Positions 49,401-58,284 of a DNA stretch of 64,000 nt are shown here, piece after piece (within the stretch, counting starts at the first letter, position 1; each line of letters begins with the position of its first letter). Location: positions 16,092-80,091 of the forward strand of contig NZ_PVNL01000032.1 in assembly GCF_002994635.1 (NCBI RefSeq). The letters run 5' to 3'. The DNA comes from Enhygromyxa salina (GTDB lineage: Bacteria > Myxococcota_A > Polyangia > Nannocystales > Nannocystaceae). Below the pieces are notes generated by a model. That model saw nothing but the letters and a program-made list of their open reading frames with translations, searched no databases and was not told where the DNA came from. The position numbers and the translations under genes were made by a program.

Positions 49401-52400
49401 ACGCCCACCGCCAGCCCGTGCTCTTCGTAGAACTCGTAGAAGGTGTGGGGAAAGCCCTTGTTGGCCGGCCCAAGCAACAGGCCCATGCGCCGCGGAATCG
49501 CTCCCCCTTCGGCCTGGCGGGCCCAGCAGTCGAGCGCGTGGGCGACGAGCTGGCGTGAGAGCATCTCGGGCGCATCCAAGAAGCAGGCCGGCGGGTCGAC
49601 CTTGCCGCGCATCATCTGCTCGGGCTGCTCGTAGAAGTAGCGGTCGTGGGGCCGGGCGTTGGCGATCGTCAGGATCAGCGCGTTGCCAGTGCTGCGCCCG
49701 GCCCGACCGACCCGCTGCAGATAGTTGGCCGGGAGCGGCGGGACCGAGCACAGCATCACCGCCGACAGGTCGCCGATGTCGATGCCCATCTCCAGGGTCG
49801 GCGTGCAGGTCAGCAGGTTGGGGGCGTCGGCTCGCAGGCCCCGCTTGAAGTCGGCCTCGAGCGCCTCTCGATCTTCGCGCTCGAGCAAGCCGGTGTGCTC
49901 GGCCGCGAACACCCGGCGGATCCGACCTTCGCGGAAGATCTTGCGGTAGTAGCTCTCGCGCTCCTCGCTGGCGTCGACCTGCTGGTACTGGCCCTCGCAG
50001 CGGTAGCTGGTGCAGCGGCTGCCCGTCCAGCGGGGCACGGCCGCGGCCGCGACGGTCCGCGAGCGCCCGCAGGTCGGGCAGCCGACGACCTCGACGGCGC
50101 GGGTCAAGATCAGCTTGGACGGGGCCAAGCCGCTGGCCCGGGGCTCGCTCTTGGCCGGGCCTTCGGTGGTCCGGGTCTCGACCAGGCCGGCGTTGGCGAG
50201 CCGGCGCAGGGCCTCGCTCAGCACGTCATTGATGCCGCCGTCGCGGGTCTCGAGCCGAAGCGAGCGCGCGCACCAGTCCCGGTACCAGCTCAGCCGCGTG
50301 GGCGGTGAGAACAGCGGCTCGAACACCTTGTGCTGCTTGCCGTGGAACGCGAACAGCGGGTAGCGCGAGCGCGGGCCGAACCGCGAGATGTACGGGTTCT
50401 TGGCCCGCGACAAGAAGTACCGGCGGCCGCGGGTGACGTAGCTGTCGAGCAGCTTGTCGTGCACGCCGCCGCGGGTGCGCAGCCGCTCGACGATGCCCTC
50501 GAGGAAGTGGCGGGTGTCGGCCGGGCTCGGACCGGCGCCGCGCATGGCGACGGGGCGGGTCTCGTGCAGCCACATGTGCAAGCTGGCGCCGGCGGCCTCG
50601 AGCGCGTCGGGGTCGGGGGTCGCGGTCGCGCACACGGTCCGATCGAGGCTGCGGCCGATCACCACGCCCAGACCAAACTCGCGGGCCAGCTCCCACGCCA
50701 GCCGCTGACGCAGGACCTTGTCGACGTGCTTGCGCTGCTTGGCGCTCGGCCGCCGCTTGGGATCGGCGAGCGCCTCGATCAGGCCCTGGTACTCGGGGTC
50801 GTCGCGCAGATCCGGCGGCAGCAAGGTTGCGACCAGCTTGCCGTCGCGGGTCGCGTCGCCGCCCTCCAGCTGTGCGCGCCAGTGATCCAACATGTGGTCG
50901 ACGAAGCCGCTCAGGCTCAGGTCGCCCTCGGTGGCCTCGAGCACCGCCTGCATGGCCGTGCGCAGGACAAAGCGAAAGGTCCGCCCGGCAAAGAAGCCGG
51001 CCCGGTGCGAGGCGTCCTGGACCGAGTCCGTGAACGCGAGCAGCTTGGGGTCGCTGTTGAACGGCGACAGGTACAGGTTGGAGATCGCGACGCTCGACAA
51101 GCTGGCTGCCCGCGAGCCCATGATCGACAGGGCGTCGTCGCTGCCGCACTGCGGACACCGAGCCAAGAACCGGTGGTCGTCGTCGCGCAGATCGGCGTGG
51201 ACGCCGACCGGCAGCGGCGGGATCGCCAGCTCGTTGCCGTCGTCGTCTTCGTCGTGAGCCCGCGACTTGTCCTCGAGGCCCAGGTGCAGGGTCGCCGGGC
51301 ACAGGTACTGCTGAAACAGGCGCCCGCCGTCGCCGGTCTCGTCGGGCTTGCCGCCGGGGCGCACGTAGCGGGCCGTATCCGACCCGCGCAGGTAGCCCTC
51401 GCCGACCCGCTCGGGCGCGGTGATCAGCTCGTCCTTGCCCTCGAGCTGCAGGCAGCCCAGACCCACGTCGCCGCACTCGCGGCAGTGGACCTGGACCGCG
51501 TACTGCACGTTGCGCTGGACCTGCAGGTTGTCGTGCCAGGCGAACCGCGGCGGCTCGGTCGGCGTGCGTGGGACCTTGCGGAGCAGCCGACGGACCTCTC
51601 GCATCCACAGCTGCAGCTGCAGGTTCAAGAACGGGGTCAGGCGCTCGCCCTCGAGTTGCCGAGCGTGGGCGACCAGGGCCAAGAACGAGCTGAGCACCAG
51701 CCACTGCTCGTCGGCTGGGCGGTCCCGAAACGCGCGGTCCTGCGGCAGCTCCTCGACCAGCTCCCGCCAGCTGCGGGGGCCCGAGATGCCGCGCGAGGCC
51801 AGGGCGGCCAGCACGTCACGCAGGTAGGTGTGGTGGCGCAGGGCGTCGCCCAGCGCGACGCGGCTGGCGTCGTGGAGCGCCTGCGGGGCCTCGGCCGACG
51901 GGATCCAGCGCAGGTTGTCATCGGGCCCGCGGGCGCCCAGCCACAGCGTGGCCTGGGCGTTCAGGTAGTCCTCGGGGCACGCGTAGCGCTCGGGGTCCAG
52001 GTCCTGCGCCGGGGCGGCGGAGGCGTCGCCGAGCTCGCGCACGCCCGAGTCCTCCGACTCCCCCGAGCTGGGCAGATCGGGGAACGCCTCGCGGATCGTC
52101 AGGCGATCTTCGGTGATGATCGCCTCGTCCTCGAAGCGCTCGCCGAACACGTCCTCGGCGAAGCGCAGCAGGGCCGCCCGCCCGTCGTCTTCACCGCTGG
52201 CGCTGCCGGCCGCTCCGCCGCTGTCGCCGAGCGTCGCCGAGGTGCCCACGCAGCACAGGTGCCCCGCCGGCACCCGCAGCCTTCGCTTGAGCCGACGGAT
52301 CAAGAACGCGACGTCGGTCCCCTGCGCGCCGTCGTAGGTGTGCAGCTCGTCGAGCACCAGGTACTGCAGGGTCTTGGCCGCGCGCGTGGCCGGGCCGCTG

Positions 52401-53068
52401 TCGTTGTGCCTCCACAACACCCCGTCTTCCGGCCGCAGCAGCAGGAAGTCGAGCATGCGGTAGTTGGTGAGCAAGATGTCGGGCGGGTCTTCACGCAGGT
52501 GCTTGCGCATGTCGACCAGGTGGCGCTCGTCGGGGACCGGGTGGGTGCCCGTGCCGCCGACGTAGAGCCCGGCCCGAACCTGGCCGCGCAGCACGGGCTC
52601 GCCGGTGCCGGGCCAGCTGTGCAGCTGCTGGGCGAAGCGCTCGGCCTGGTCCGAGGCCAGCGCGTTCATGGGGTAGAGAATGATCGCCTTGATGCCCTTT
52701 TGGTCGCGGTGCCGATAGCAGTGATCCAGCAGCGGGTACAAGAAGCACTCGGTCTTGCCCGAGCCGGTCCCGGTCGCGATCAAGGTCGAGCGCGGCTGGC
52801 CCGAGCTGCTCTCGAGCCGCTCCCACGCGCGCAGCTGGTGGGCGAAGGGGGCGAAGGATGGCTTGATCCGCAGCGGCACCGTGGCGCTGTTGGCCGTGCG
52901 AAACGGCAGGCGCAGATCCACGAACGGACCCTGAAACATGCCGTCGGTGGGGTCGGACAGGAACGCCAGCAACGCGCGCTCGTAGGCCTTGTCGCGCAGT
53001 GAGAAGGTCGTGCGCAGGTAGTCGCGGAGCGTGGATTGCAGCTGAGTGGCGACGACGGAGGGGAGCAT
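46454..53068 (-). CDS. Giant DEAD/DEAH helicase with DUF1998 and nuclease-like C-terminus
   Basis: The 2,204-residue protein (ATG 53068, which starts [20 protein letters not shown] like family members; an upstream start at 53197 is less likely) has Walker [11 protein letters not shown] (about 98-107), DELH (240-243), SAT (277-279) and the helicase C-terminal motif region [13 protein letters not shown] with QRVGRAGRS (about 1,090-1,120). Near residues 1,500-1,720 lies DUF1998, with [10 protein letters not shown] and a Cys pattern [19 protein letters not shown]. From about 1,800 a PD-(D/E)xK-like piece, KPDFVLV and [11 protein letters not shown], precedes VWSLTWADV; another similar segment ([20 protein letters not shown]) lies near the C-terminus. 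This is like defence helicases such as DruE-type proteins. A role in phage or plasmid defence is inferred. Confidence 0.88.
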   Translation of the reverse strand: MLPSVVATQLQSTLRDYLRTTFSLRDKAYERALLAFLSDPTDGMFQGPFVDLRLPFRTANSATVPLRIKPSFAPFAHQLRAWERLESSSGQPRSTLIATGTGSGKTECFLYPLLDHCYRHRDQKGIKAIILYPMNALASDQAERFAQQLHSWPGTGEPVLRGQVRAGLYVGGTGTHPVPDERHLVDMRKHLREDPPDILLTNYRMLDFLLLRPEDGVLWRHNDSGPATRAAKTLQYLVLDELHTYDGAQGTDVAFLIRRLKRRLRVPAGHLCCVGTSATLGDSGGAAGSASGEDDGRAALLRFAEDVFGERFEDEAIITEDRLTIREAFPDLPSSGESEDSGVRELGDASAAPAQDLDPERYACPEDYLNAQATLWLGARGPDDNLRWIPSAEAPQALHDASRVALGDALRHHTYLRDVLAALASRGISGPRSWRELVEELPQDRAFRDRPADEQWLVLSSFLALVAHARQLEGERLTPFLNLQLQLWMREVRRLLRKVPRTPTEPPRFAWHDNLQVQRNVQYAVQVHCRECGDVGLGCLQLEGKDELITAPERVGEGYLRGSDTARYVRPGGKPDETGDGGRLFQQYLCPATLHLGLEDKSRAHDEDDDGNELAIPPLPVGVHADLRDDDHRFLARCPQCGSDDALSIMGSRAASLSSVAISNLYLSPFNSDPKLLAFTDSVQDASHRAGFFAGRTFRFVLRTAMQAVLEATEGDLSLSGFVDHMLDHWRAQLEGGDATRDGKLVATLLPPDLRDDPEYQGLIEALADPKRRPSAKQRKHVDKVLRQRLAWELAREFGLGVVIGRSLDRTVCATATPDPDALEAAGASLHMWLHETRPVAMRGAGPSPADTRHFLEGIVERLRTRGGVHDKLLDSYVTRGRRYFLSRAKNPYISRFGPRSRYPLFAFHGKQHKVFEPLFSPPTRLSWYRDWCARSLRLETRDGGINDVLSEALRRLANAGLVETRTTEGPAKSEPRASGLAPSKLILTRAVEVVGCPTCGRSRTVAAAAVPRWTGSRCTSYRCEGQYQQVDASEERESYYRKIFREGRIRRVFAAEHTGLLEREDREALEADFKRGLRADAPNLLTCTPTLEMGIDIGDLSAVMLCSVPPLPANYLQRVGRAGRSTGNALILTIANARPHDRYFYEQPEQMMRGKVDPPACFLDAPEMLSRQLVAHALDCWARQAEGGAIPRRMGLLLGPANKGFPHTFYEFYEEHGLAVGVEFLAAFGRDPEQHPAWTEIALELRRQIRAQEVPERIRAAFASVELERLELRKRREALKQRKAALVADPGVATVHPEEPGASAELEIAEIDDALRAYDRLLDALSEKYPLNVLTDAGVLPNYAFPEPGVTLRATLLGIRDPDASAHAKPAKISARQRAEYMRPAHAALREFAPFNSFYAEGRKIQITQLDLGSKQAPTVETWRFCAKCNHCELELETEAPVAASCPSCHDLSWKDQGQRRQLIEFRRAWSTTSVLEASTADESEERSQESYRVVELIEAEPGSELGEARLIEADDFVFGYELMPRATLREINFGRTWELGGPTPIAGQAVEQPGFEVCSSCGRAQTPHDHGRADGGRRAHLPWCKVRTGGEPERFVHVGLYRHNTSEAIKVLLPVADHEVNEIVNSFRAALQLGFRKKFGGQPIHLKVTVMSEPSGDTRRRFLVIYDTVPGGTGYLSELWRQGQLFVVMRLAIDAMKRCRCVSMDGRDGCYRCVYAHQHQRDLQSISRARALALFETVVAGQPLIKTVASLSEVNLDSVLESELERRFVTALRAAVEARGWRWSDGVHQGKQSWRITVDAQLAWELRPQINVGSRDGVHVASKPDFVLVPVGRETRRVAVFTDGFAFHVQPDAAVSRVEDDIRKRAALLAMSHSLAPSDRYWVWSLTWADVAVALEGGQGVAPLLAKIDTRTFDKLTKALAVTKPGSPAPERELGLTESFSLLLRWLENPDERLFGASAVCLGLSTMKLSETRDAAAISAARAAIREARQPPASTELSTHPNGTELASWRTRGHSHLLSTVSRQALAAGDFGQIQFSLRLFDAQDQRRSEGYAEQWRAFLQAWNLLQFHDVHVTSSERLIASEGAPEPPQPEPEPPPIAEPAAGLRAELASLAHDYPECAGLFRRLSEAELPAPDEPTEEFVLGDRELDVDLLWPELRVALLIDARERERQRFQAHGWALFDPIADDPTAIVAFLSKRSDQA

Positions 53069-53230
53069 GGCGGCCGTGAACACTACCACTCCCCGCAGGT
53101 CGGGAGAAGCATTGCAATGTGTCGCATCGGGCGTGGTAGCTGCCTGAGCGTGCATGGACGATCGGGTTGCGAGCGCCATGCGGGCACGCGCACCCAAGAC
53201 CTGGCGACGTGGATTCGGAGGCGCTGGGTC

Positions 53231-53797
53231 TCACGGCAGCGCACGCACTGGCGCTTGCACATCCCCCGCGGCTGCCCGAGCGGCGCAGAGCACCTGGGCC
53301 CGGCCACGTCCTAGCCGCGAGCACACCGTATTGTACGGAATCCCCAGCTCTGCAGCGATCTGGGCATTGTCTCGACCCAGCAGCGACAGCCGAACGATGC
53401 AGGATCGGCGCGCGATAGATGTCTGGCAGCTGAACCACGTAGCGCTGGAGCTGCTCGAGCTGCTGTTTCGCGCGTAGCTCCGACTCCAGGAGCCTGCGTG
53501 GCGTCGGGATGCGGGCGCGCAGCTTGGCCTCGCGGGCACGAGCGCGCAGGCGCTGGTCCCGGCGAACGACAGGACCCAGTCCAGGAACGCGTCGGGTTGT
53601 TCGGGCGCGTGCGTGACCAGCTTTGCCATGATCTCCCTCATGGTCTCCTGCGTCAGTTCATCGCGCTCAGCCACGCTGTAGCCATACGAGAAGAAGGTCA
53701 TGAGCTCTTCAGCCAGCCACCGCCCCAACGCGTTGCGGGCCTGCACCTGACCGTCGCGCGCGGCTTGTATTAGATGCGTTCGATCCACGACGCGCAT
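53231..53797 (-). pseudogene. ECF sigma factor with two compensating frameshifts
   Basis: The frame starts at ATG 53797 with MRVVDRTHLIQAARDGQVQA, a sigma region 2-type helix, continuing ERDELTQETMREIMAKLV. At about 53563 the frame shifts: the next 55 residues make sense only in a second frame (LRARAREAKLRARIP, then LPDIYRAPIL), and at about 53400 the frame returns to SLLGRDNAQIAAELGIPYNT and VCSRLGRG, the region 4 helix-turn-helix. The two shifts are -1 and +1, so the ends are read in one frame. As it stands the middle of the protein is abnormal. A sequencing error at both sites is possible. Confidence 0.7.
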
Positions 53798-53921
53798 CCT
53801 ACAGTATCGACGACGACGACGACTGTCCAAAGGGATATGACGCGTGACGAGGTGTCGGAACCCCACCGACAAATCGGACCGCGTGAGGTAGATTCGCGAG
53901 GTTGACTGCGCGGCGCCATCT
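53659..53921. repeat. Duplicated sigma-factor 5' region, copy A
   Basis: This segment covers the start codon, the first 45 codons and the upstream region of the broken sigma factor. It recurs at 54895-55129 with a deletion of about 30 bases and scattered substitutions. Both copies have the same orientation. Confidence 0.8.
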
Positions 53922-53974
53922 TCGATCCAACTCGAATGACTTCGCGTGGGTGCTGAGCGAGATCGGCCGCCGAC

Positions 53975-54450
53975 AAGCTGTGGCCGCGAGTCGCCGACTT
54001 CGGGCTCGCGCAGGTCGTCATCGATCACGCGCCAGATGACGAGCAAGAGGGTCTGCGCCACCGGGCCGGGACGCTGCCCTACATGGCGCCCGAGGTGCTT
54101 CGCGGACAGGCTGGAGGGGCGCGGGCGGATCAGTGGTCGTTCTGCGTGTCGCTGTGGGAGAGCCTCGAGGACGCGCTGCCGTTCGAGGGGTGGACGAGTC
54201 GGAAGCTGCTCGAGGCGATCGAGCGCGAGCAGCCGTGCGCCATGAACCCCGACGTGCCCGAGCGGTGCGGGCGGTGTTGCGGGTCGGCTTGGCGTGCGAG
54301 CCCTCGGAGCGCTACCCGGACATGCACGCGCTCGTCGCCGATCAGGTCATCGCTGAGATCAACTTAGGCAATATTCGAAAGGCGAGCACGGCGTGGGAGA
54401 AGGAGTTCGATATTCGTGAAGTCAGGGATGAGCCGCGGGCGGTTGATGCA
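53975..54450 (+). pseudogene. Ser/Thr kinase remnant with frameshift
   Basis: The frame reads KLWPRVADFGLAQVV, then RAGTLPYMAPEVLRGQ and ARADQWSFCVSLWE: the activation segment, APE and DxW regions of a Ser/Thr kinase. No glycine loop, catalytic Lys or HRD loop precedes it. After PDVPER the sequence needs a +1 shift to continue as VRAVLRVGLACEPSERYPDM, the usual kinase C-lobe end. The gene thus lacks the N-lobe and is frameshifted. It is divergent from the broken sigma factor, like the intact sigma/kinase set at 58.3-61.2 kb. Confidence 0.75.
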
Positions 54451-54825
54451 CACCAGATAGCTGGCGCATTCTTGGAGCGAGCAACTGTGCTGAAGAGCCA
54501 GAATGACGTCAACTGGCGGTTCGCTGCATGGGAGGCGACACGTTGGGCGGCGAGCATCAGCACCCTGCTTCGACAAGAACAGGAAGCCAAGGGCGGTGAT
54601 CCTCAGGATCACGCCCTTTGGCGCGCCGACGCGGATCGCATCAATACAAAACCCCGCGTCACACATGCTCGGAAACGGCTGATCGCAGATCACCCCGCCG
54701 CCAGCGGTCCTGGTCCCGTACTCACAGAACAGCCGCTTGCCCGTGGCACAGCGCCCCTGCGTGTCCGGGACGCTGCACGCGGCCCCGTCGTCGTCGATCG
54801 TGCAGCACACCTCCGGACATGACAC
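54364..54825 (-). pseudogene. Cys-rich protein fragment
   Basis: The N-terminal part of this frame (from 54825 to about 54620) contains MSCPEVCCTIDDDGAACS then GRCATGKRLFCEYGTR and ICDQPFPSMCDAGFC, a Cys-rich sequence with no signal peptide. It resembles the C-terminal half of the exported Cys-rich proteins elsewhere in the window. The later part overlaps the kinase remnant and is unlikely to be coding. It is probably a detached piece. Confidence 0.45.
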
Positions 54826-54864
54826 TCGATTCTATTATTCTAGCTACTGTGTCGAGTCAGCGAG
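54823..54864 (+). repeat. AT-rich repeat, first copy
   Basis: The sequence CACTCGATTCTATTATTC and its continuation to CAGCGAG (42 bases) matches 55904-55945 at 36 of 42 positions. It is unusually AT-rich for this region. A shared GCATCCGCGC-GTGCACTC motif follows each copy, 13 bases later here and about 100 bases later in the second copy. Confidence 0.75.
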
Positions 54865-54894
54865 CAGATTTTATCAAGCATCCGCGCAGTGCAC

Positions 54895-55129
54895 TCATTC
54901 GCGCTCAGCCACGCTATAGCCAGCCACCGCCCAACGCGTTGCGGGCCTGCACCTGACCCTCGCGCGCGGCTTGTATTAGATGCGTTCGATCCACGACGCG
55001 CATCCTACAGTGTCGACGACGACAGCTGTGCAAAAGGACATGACGCGTGACGCGGACGAAGTGCCGGAACCGCACCGACAGCTTGGACTGCATGAGGTAG
55101 ATTAGCGAGGTTGACTGGGCGAGGCCATC
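54895..55129. repeat. Duplicated sigma-factor 5' region, copy B
   Basis: This is the second copy of 53659-53921. On the minus strand the ATG at 55001 begins MRVVDRTHLIQAAREGQVQA but runs into a TAG stop after 29 codons (54914-54916), where copy A has the missing 30 bases. The copy is thus non-functional. It suggests repeated duplication of this segment. Confidence 0.75.
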
Positions 55130-55270
55130 TCCTATGTCTCACGTGACGAAGGTGCAACCGTTCTCCAAGCAAGCCACGACCATGCTTTCAGATAGCAAGC
55201 ACGGCGCCGCGAATTGGGCTTGACACGGGGGCCCTGTTGCGGTGTCATCGATGCTCTCGAGGAGCCAAAC

Positions 55271-55810
55271 ATGTCCATTTTAGGTCTACTTCCGCCCATC
55301 GGGCTAGAGATTCCCTGCAGTAGCTACGCCGTCAGCGTACCCATGAAGCTGGACACGCTCGGTGTCGTCAGCCTCGACTTCAAAGGTGGGTGGAAGGTGA
55401 GGGTCGAGAAGCGTCTCGAGGCCGAGCTCGGTGGCGTCGAGTTGAAGTTCATTGGCTTGAGGTTCACGGCCGACAGCCCGGTGCTCGGTGAGGTCACCCT
55501 CACCCAGAACGAGGAGGCGTCGGACCCACTGAGCCCGCTGGAGATCGTCAAAACGCAGCCGCCGCTATTCCGCAACACCCTGCACACGAGCGTCAACGTC
55601 ACCATCGAGAAACCACCGGGTGGCGGGCCGCCCCTGGCACTAGCCGGCACGGAGCTGTTCACGCAGATCAATAACCAGCTCACGGTGTTCCCGCCGCAGG
55701 GCGCCGTCTACCAGCTAGTGAAGCCGGTCGATCTGGCGGTCGTAGGCGAGCCGAGCAAGGTCGTCGCGCAATTCCTCCAATTCCCCGCAACGATCAGCCA
55801 CAATCCGTGA
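55271..55810 (+). CDS. Conserved hypothetical beta-rich protein
   Basis: The protein has 179 residues. The ATG at 55271 is preceded by AGGAG at a good distance. There is no signal peptide or membrane segment. The sequence alternates short hydrophobic and charged stretches (TLGVVSLDFKGGWKVRVEKR, VELKFIGLRFTADSPVLGEV, NVTIEKPPGGGPPLA), which suggests a beta-sandwich-like domain of one module. I do not recognise the family with confidence. It sits between repeated blocks in the decayed region but is itself intact, with full-length coding and normal composition. The role is unknown. Confidence 0.6.
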   Translation: MSILGLLPPIGLEIPCSSYAVSVPMKLDTLGVVSLDFKGGWKVRVEKRLEAELGGVELKFIGLRFTADSPVLGEVTLTQNEEASDPLSPLEIVKTQPPLFRNTLHTSVNVTIEKPPGGGPPLALAGTELFTQINNQLTVFPPQGAVYQLVKPVDLAVVGEPSKVVAQFLQFPATISHNP

Positions 55811-55826
55811 CTTGCTAGGCGGCGCT

Positions 55827-55903
55827 TGCTGTGTAGCTGTCCGGGCCGTGGCGACAGCAGGGCCAGCGATGGGTAGGGCATGGGCACGGCCGAGACGGGG
55901 GCC
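55827..55903 (+). pseudogene. Relic of the metallopeptidase lipoprotein 5' end
   Basis: This sequence is a degraded copy of 56136-56212, the signal-peptide and linker region of the metallopeptidase lipoprotein (the same LLCSC-type codons then GDS...GMGTAETGA). It carries a stop codon in the frame of the original. It precedes the second AT-rich repeat. Confidence 0.65.
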
Positions 55904-55945
55904 CACTCGATTCTATTGTTATAGTTACTGTATTGAATCAGCGAG
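55904..55945 (+). repeat. AT-rich repeat, second copy
   Basis: This is the counterpart of 54823-54864 with six differences in 42 bases. It lies about 170 bases before the start of the metallopeptidase lipoprotein gene, so it may carry its promoter. Confidence 0.7.
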
Positions 55946-56112
55946 GCCCCTTGCCGTCGACGTCGCCGCAGCAGAGGTGCTGACTTTCAACCACGGTCTC
56001 TTCGTTGTGGCCGTCAGGTCGCTCGGTGTCCGGAGACCGGCCAGGTTCATCTAGCATCCGCGCGTGCACTCTTTGCGCATGGCCCCTCGATCATTGTTGC
56101 TACGTTGGCGCC

Positions 56113-56858
56113 ATGCGTCGCGGTGGCTGGGTCGTCTTGCTGTGTAGCTGTCTGGGCTGTGGAGACAGCGAGGCCAACGATGGGTCGGGCATGGGTACCG
56201 CCGAGACCGGGGCCGAGGAGGGAGGCGGCGCCGATGCTGGCGCGGATCCTGGGCCACACGGCCCCGGCTGCGGCGAGGCGTGGGAGGGGTGGTGGGCGGG
56301 TGCCCAAGCCGACGACGACGGGGTGGCGCAGGCGATGCAACTGCTGCCGGAAGCTTCTGCCCAGCGGGCGCGATGGCACGCCGCCGCGGCGATCGATGCT
56401 CCCGTCGCTAGCGGCTCGAATCCCAGCGAAGACGAGCAGCTGCGGGCAACGCTGATCTCCGAGGCCGCCGCGCTGTCGACCGGGCGCAGCCTGAGGGAGG
56501 GCTCACCAACGCCGGGGGCGAGAACGAGTTCGACCCCGCGGTCGGCTCGCCGCAGAATCCTGGCGGCTACGAGCGGCTGCTCTGCATCGCCCACCAGCGC
56601 CTCGACGCCGCCAAGAAGCGGATCCCCTACTACGCCGGACACGAGGCCGGGCACATCGTTGGTCTCGCGCACGAATACGTACGCTGGGACATGGCGCCGC
56701 AAGGTGGCGGGCAGGATCGGCGACTGTGGGCAGGCAATTTGCGACCGGGGTTACTGTGGTACGCGCCGTTTCCCGATCGCTTGATCGAGTGGCGCTTCGC
56801 CGCGCAGCAGCCAGGGCCGCTCACGTACGACGTGATCGAGCGCTGTATGGACGACTGA
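56113..56858 (+). pseudogene. Metallopeptidase lipoprotein, frameshifted
   Basis: The ATG at 56113 opens a lipoprotein (MRRGGWVVLLCSCLGCGDSE) with a Gly/Glu linker and a domain of about 100 residues (CGEAWEGWWAGAQADDDG and RARWHAAAAIDAPVAS). At about 56480 the frame breaks: the next part is in another frame and reads LTNAGGENEFDPAVGSPQNP and then YYAGHEAGHIVGLAHEYVRW, with the HExxHxxGxxHE zinc motif of astacin/matrixin-like metallopeptidases (three His and a Glu), ending at 56858. A one-base loss or two-base gain explains it. Unless the break is a sequencing error, the peptidase is inactive. The original product was a secreted zinc protease. Confidence 0.7.
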
Positions 56859-56862
56859 GTTG

Positions 56863-57109
56863 GATGTGGTACTTCGACGGCCCGGCCGTCGAAGTACGCG
56901 CGTTGGAGGTCACTGGCGACTACGTGCCGTATGCCGAGGACTTCGACGGCGATGGCTGCACGGACATCCTCTGGTACGATGCAGTCGCACCCGACAATCC
57001 GAGCCCAGTGTGGCGCTGCGTGCCGGAGGAAAGGACGTTCTCATGCGAGGATCCGCTGCCGACACCCAAGGCCGCGTACCCGGTCGGTCTCGACGCGAGG
57101 GGCTACTGA
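56863..57109 (+). pseudogene. VCBS/FG-GAP repeat fragment
   Basis: The frame carries WYFDGPAVEVRALEVTGDYV and YAEDFDGDGCTDILWYDAVA, the typical DxDGDGxxDI calcium-binding loop of VCBS or FG-GAP repeats, and ends PVGLDARGY. It has no start codon or signal and begins in the intergenic region, so it is the end of a larger surface-protein gene that has been lost. Its stop overlaps the next ATG by one base (TGATG). Confidence 0.6.
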
Positions 57110-57149
57110 TGCGGTGGTCCATTGGGCTCGTCGTGCTCACCGCGCTCAT
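57067..57149 (+). repeat. Gene-end/gene-start repeat, first copy
   Basis: This 83-base block, spanning the end of the VCBS fragment and the start of the following lipoprotein, recurs at 58118-58200 in the same orientation with about ten differences. It includes the stop-start overlap TGATG. Confidence 0.75.
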
Positions 57150-57489
57150 GGTCGGCTGCGGCGCCCGCCAAGTCAGCGAGGGTGACGATGATGACCTTCC
57201 ATCGGCGACGCCCGAGTGGGCGCCCTGCGTCACCAACGACACCGACTGGAAAAACTGCGCCGAGGTCTGCGCCGCCGAAGGTCTGGAGTGTGTGGCGAAC
57301 GCATGCCCGGCCGACCCCGAGTATTGCAACCCCAAGCCCTGCGACATGGCGACCCAGGCTTCTGCCCTCGGCGGTACCGAACTCTGCGCCGACGCCTTGG
57401 CCGGCGGCTCCGTCGCTACCACCTGCGAGGCACCAATCGATTGGCTGTTCTCCAACACCCTGAGGTGCTGCTGTGCCGAACCAGACTGA
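57109..57489 (+). CDS. Small Cys-rich lipoprotein
   Basis: The 126-residue protein starts MRWSIGLVVLTALMVGCGAR, a signal peptide with lipobox LMVGC. The mature part has a short acidic stretch then a Cys-rich domain (CVTNDTDWKNCAEVCAAEG, LECVANACPADPEYC and TLRCCCAEP), probably disulphide-bonded. No family was recognised. The ATG shares a base with the stop of the VCBS fragment, and the following lipoprotein gene starts 17 bases before this gene ends, so the two may be co-translated. Confidence 0.6.
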   Translation: MRWSIGLVVLTALMVGCGARQVSEGDDDDLPSATPEWAPCVTNDTDWKNCAEVCAAEGLECVANACPADPEYCNPKPCDMATQASALGGTELCADALAGGSVATTCEAPIDWLFSNTLRCCCAEPD

Positions 57490-58084
57490 GACGTTCACCA
57501 GCTCGCGCGAGGGCTGCTCGCCCGCTCGCGGGCGCCTCGGCGGACGGGAGCGTGGCACCGCAACCACCATCCTCCTCGCCGCCCTACTCGTGTTCACCCC
57601 CGGTTGCGCGACGGAGCCCGTCGACGATCCGGTTGACCAGGCCCCCGAGCCGATCGGCGACGAGCTGATCAGCCGGGTTGGGCAAGGGTGGACCGCCGAG
57701 TTCCACTGCTCGAACTCGCATTTGTATCGGGACGGTCGTCGGGTCCAGAACCTGTGCTTTTCTTACGACGGGACATTCTCCCATGAGAACCGCGGCACGC
57801 TCACGCCCGAGACGTCGGCAAACCTCGACGCCGAGCTGGCAGCCGCGGACTTCGACGATCGCACACCCGTCAACTACATGGGGTTCTGTGACAACCCCGA
57901 CCTATTCGGTACCGTGACCATGTGGGCGGGTGAGCGCGGCATCACCTTCGAGCCCGCTTGCCTGTTCGAGGGCATCGTCCCCCTCTACGCAGCGGTCGAA
58001 ACGATCGAGGAGGAGCTGTGGTCCTGCGGAGAAGCGTCGTATGACAAGCTGGAGTCGATCGAGCCGGGGTGTCAATCGATCTGA
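57473..58084 (+). CDS. Lipoprotein, unknown function
   Basis: The 203-residue protein starts at GTG 57473 with a long N-terminus; a hydrophobic stretch TTILLAALLVFTPGCATEPV contains the lipobox TPGC, so the mature protein starts there. The remaining 155 residues are acidic and have four Cys (FHCSNSHL, VQNLCFSYDG, GFCDNPDL and EPACLFEG), with DFDDRTPVNYMGFC and WAGERGITFEPAC. No family recognised. It is compatible with a surface or periplasmic protein. It overlaps the upstream lipoprotein by 17 bases. Confidence 0.6.
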   Translation: MPNQTETFTSSREGCSPARGRLGGRERGTATTILLAALLVFTPGCATEPVDDPVDQAPEPIGDELISRVGQGWTAEFHCSNSHLYRDGRRVQNLCFSYDGTFSHENRGTLTPETSANLDAELAAADFDDRTPVNYMGFCDNPDLFGTVTMWAGERGITFEPACLFEGIVPLYAAVETIEEELWSCGEASYDKLESIEPGCQSI

Positions 58085-58117
58085 GCGCAGCGTGCTCGAG
58101 GTCCGTCTCATGCGAGT

Positions 58118-58200
58118 CAAGGCGACGTACCCGGTCGGTCTCAACGCGAGGGGCTACTGATGCGGTGGTCTACGGCGCTCGTCGCGTCCACTACGCTCTA
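58118..58200 (+). pseudogene. Repeat second copy and truncated lipoprotein start
   Basis: This is the counterpart of 57067-57149. After the TGATG stop-start overlap it encodes MRWSTALVASTTLY, then runs on in a frame that is Arg-rich and unlike a lipoprotein. It is thus a duplicated gene start that lost its coding part. It lies before the convergent kinase gene. Confidence 0.6.
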
Positions 58201-58284
58201 CCGCCGCCGTAGTGGACCATCGAGTCGATGCTCACAACGGCGGCGCTCGGGCCTCCGCCGCAGTGCGCAGCCCGAGCTGCCCGG

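Noticed and set aside
46460..53002. Long plus-strand open frames of 890 and 1,032 codons opposite the giant helicase
   Set aside because: Their residues (Gln, His, Leu, Arg, Val-rich with no motif) are typical of antisense frames over high-GC genes, while the minus strand has clear helicase motifs.
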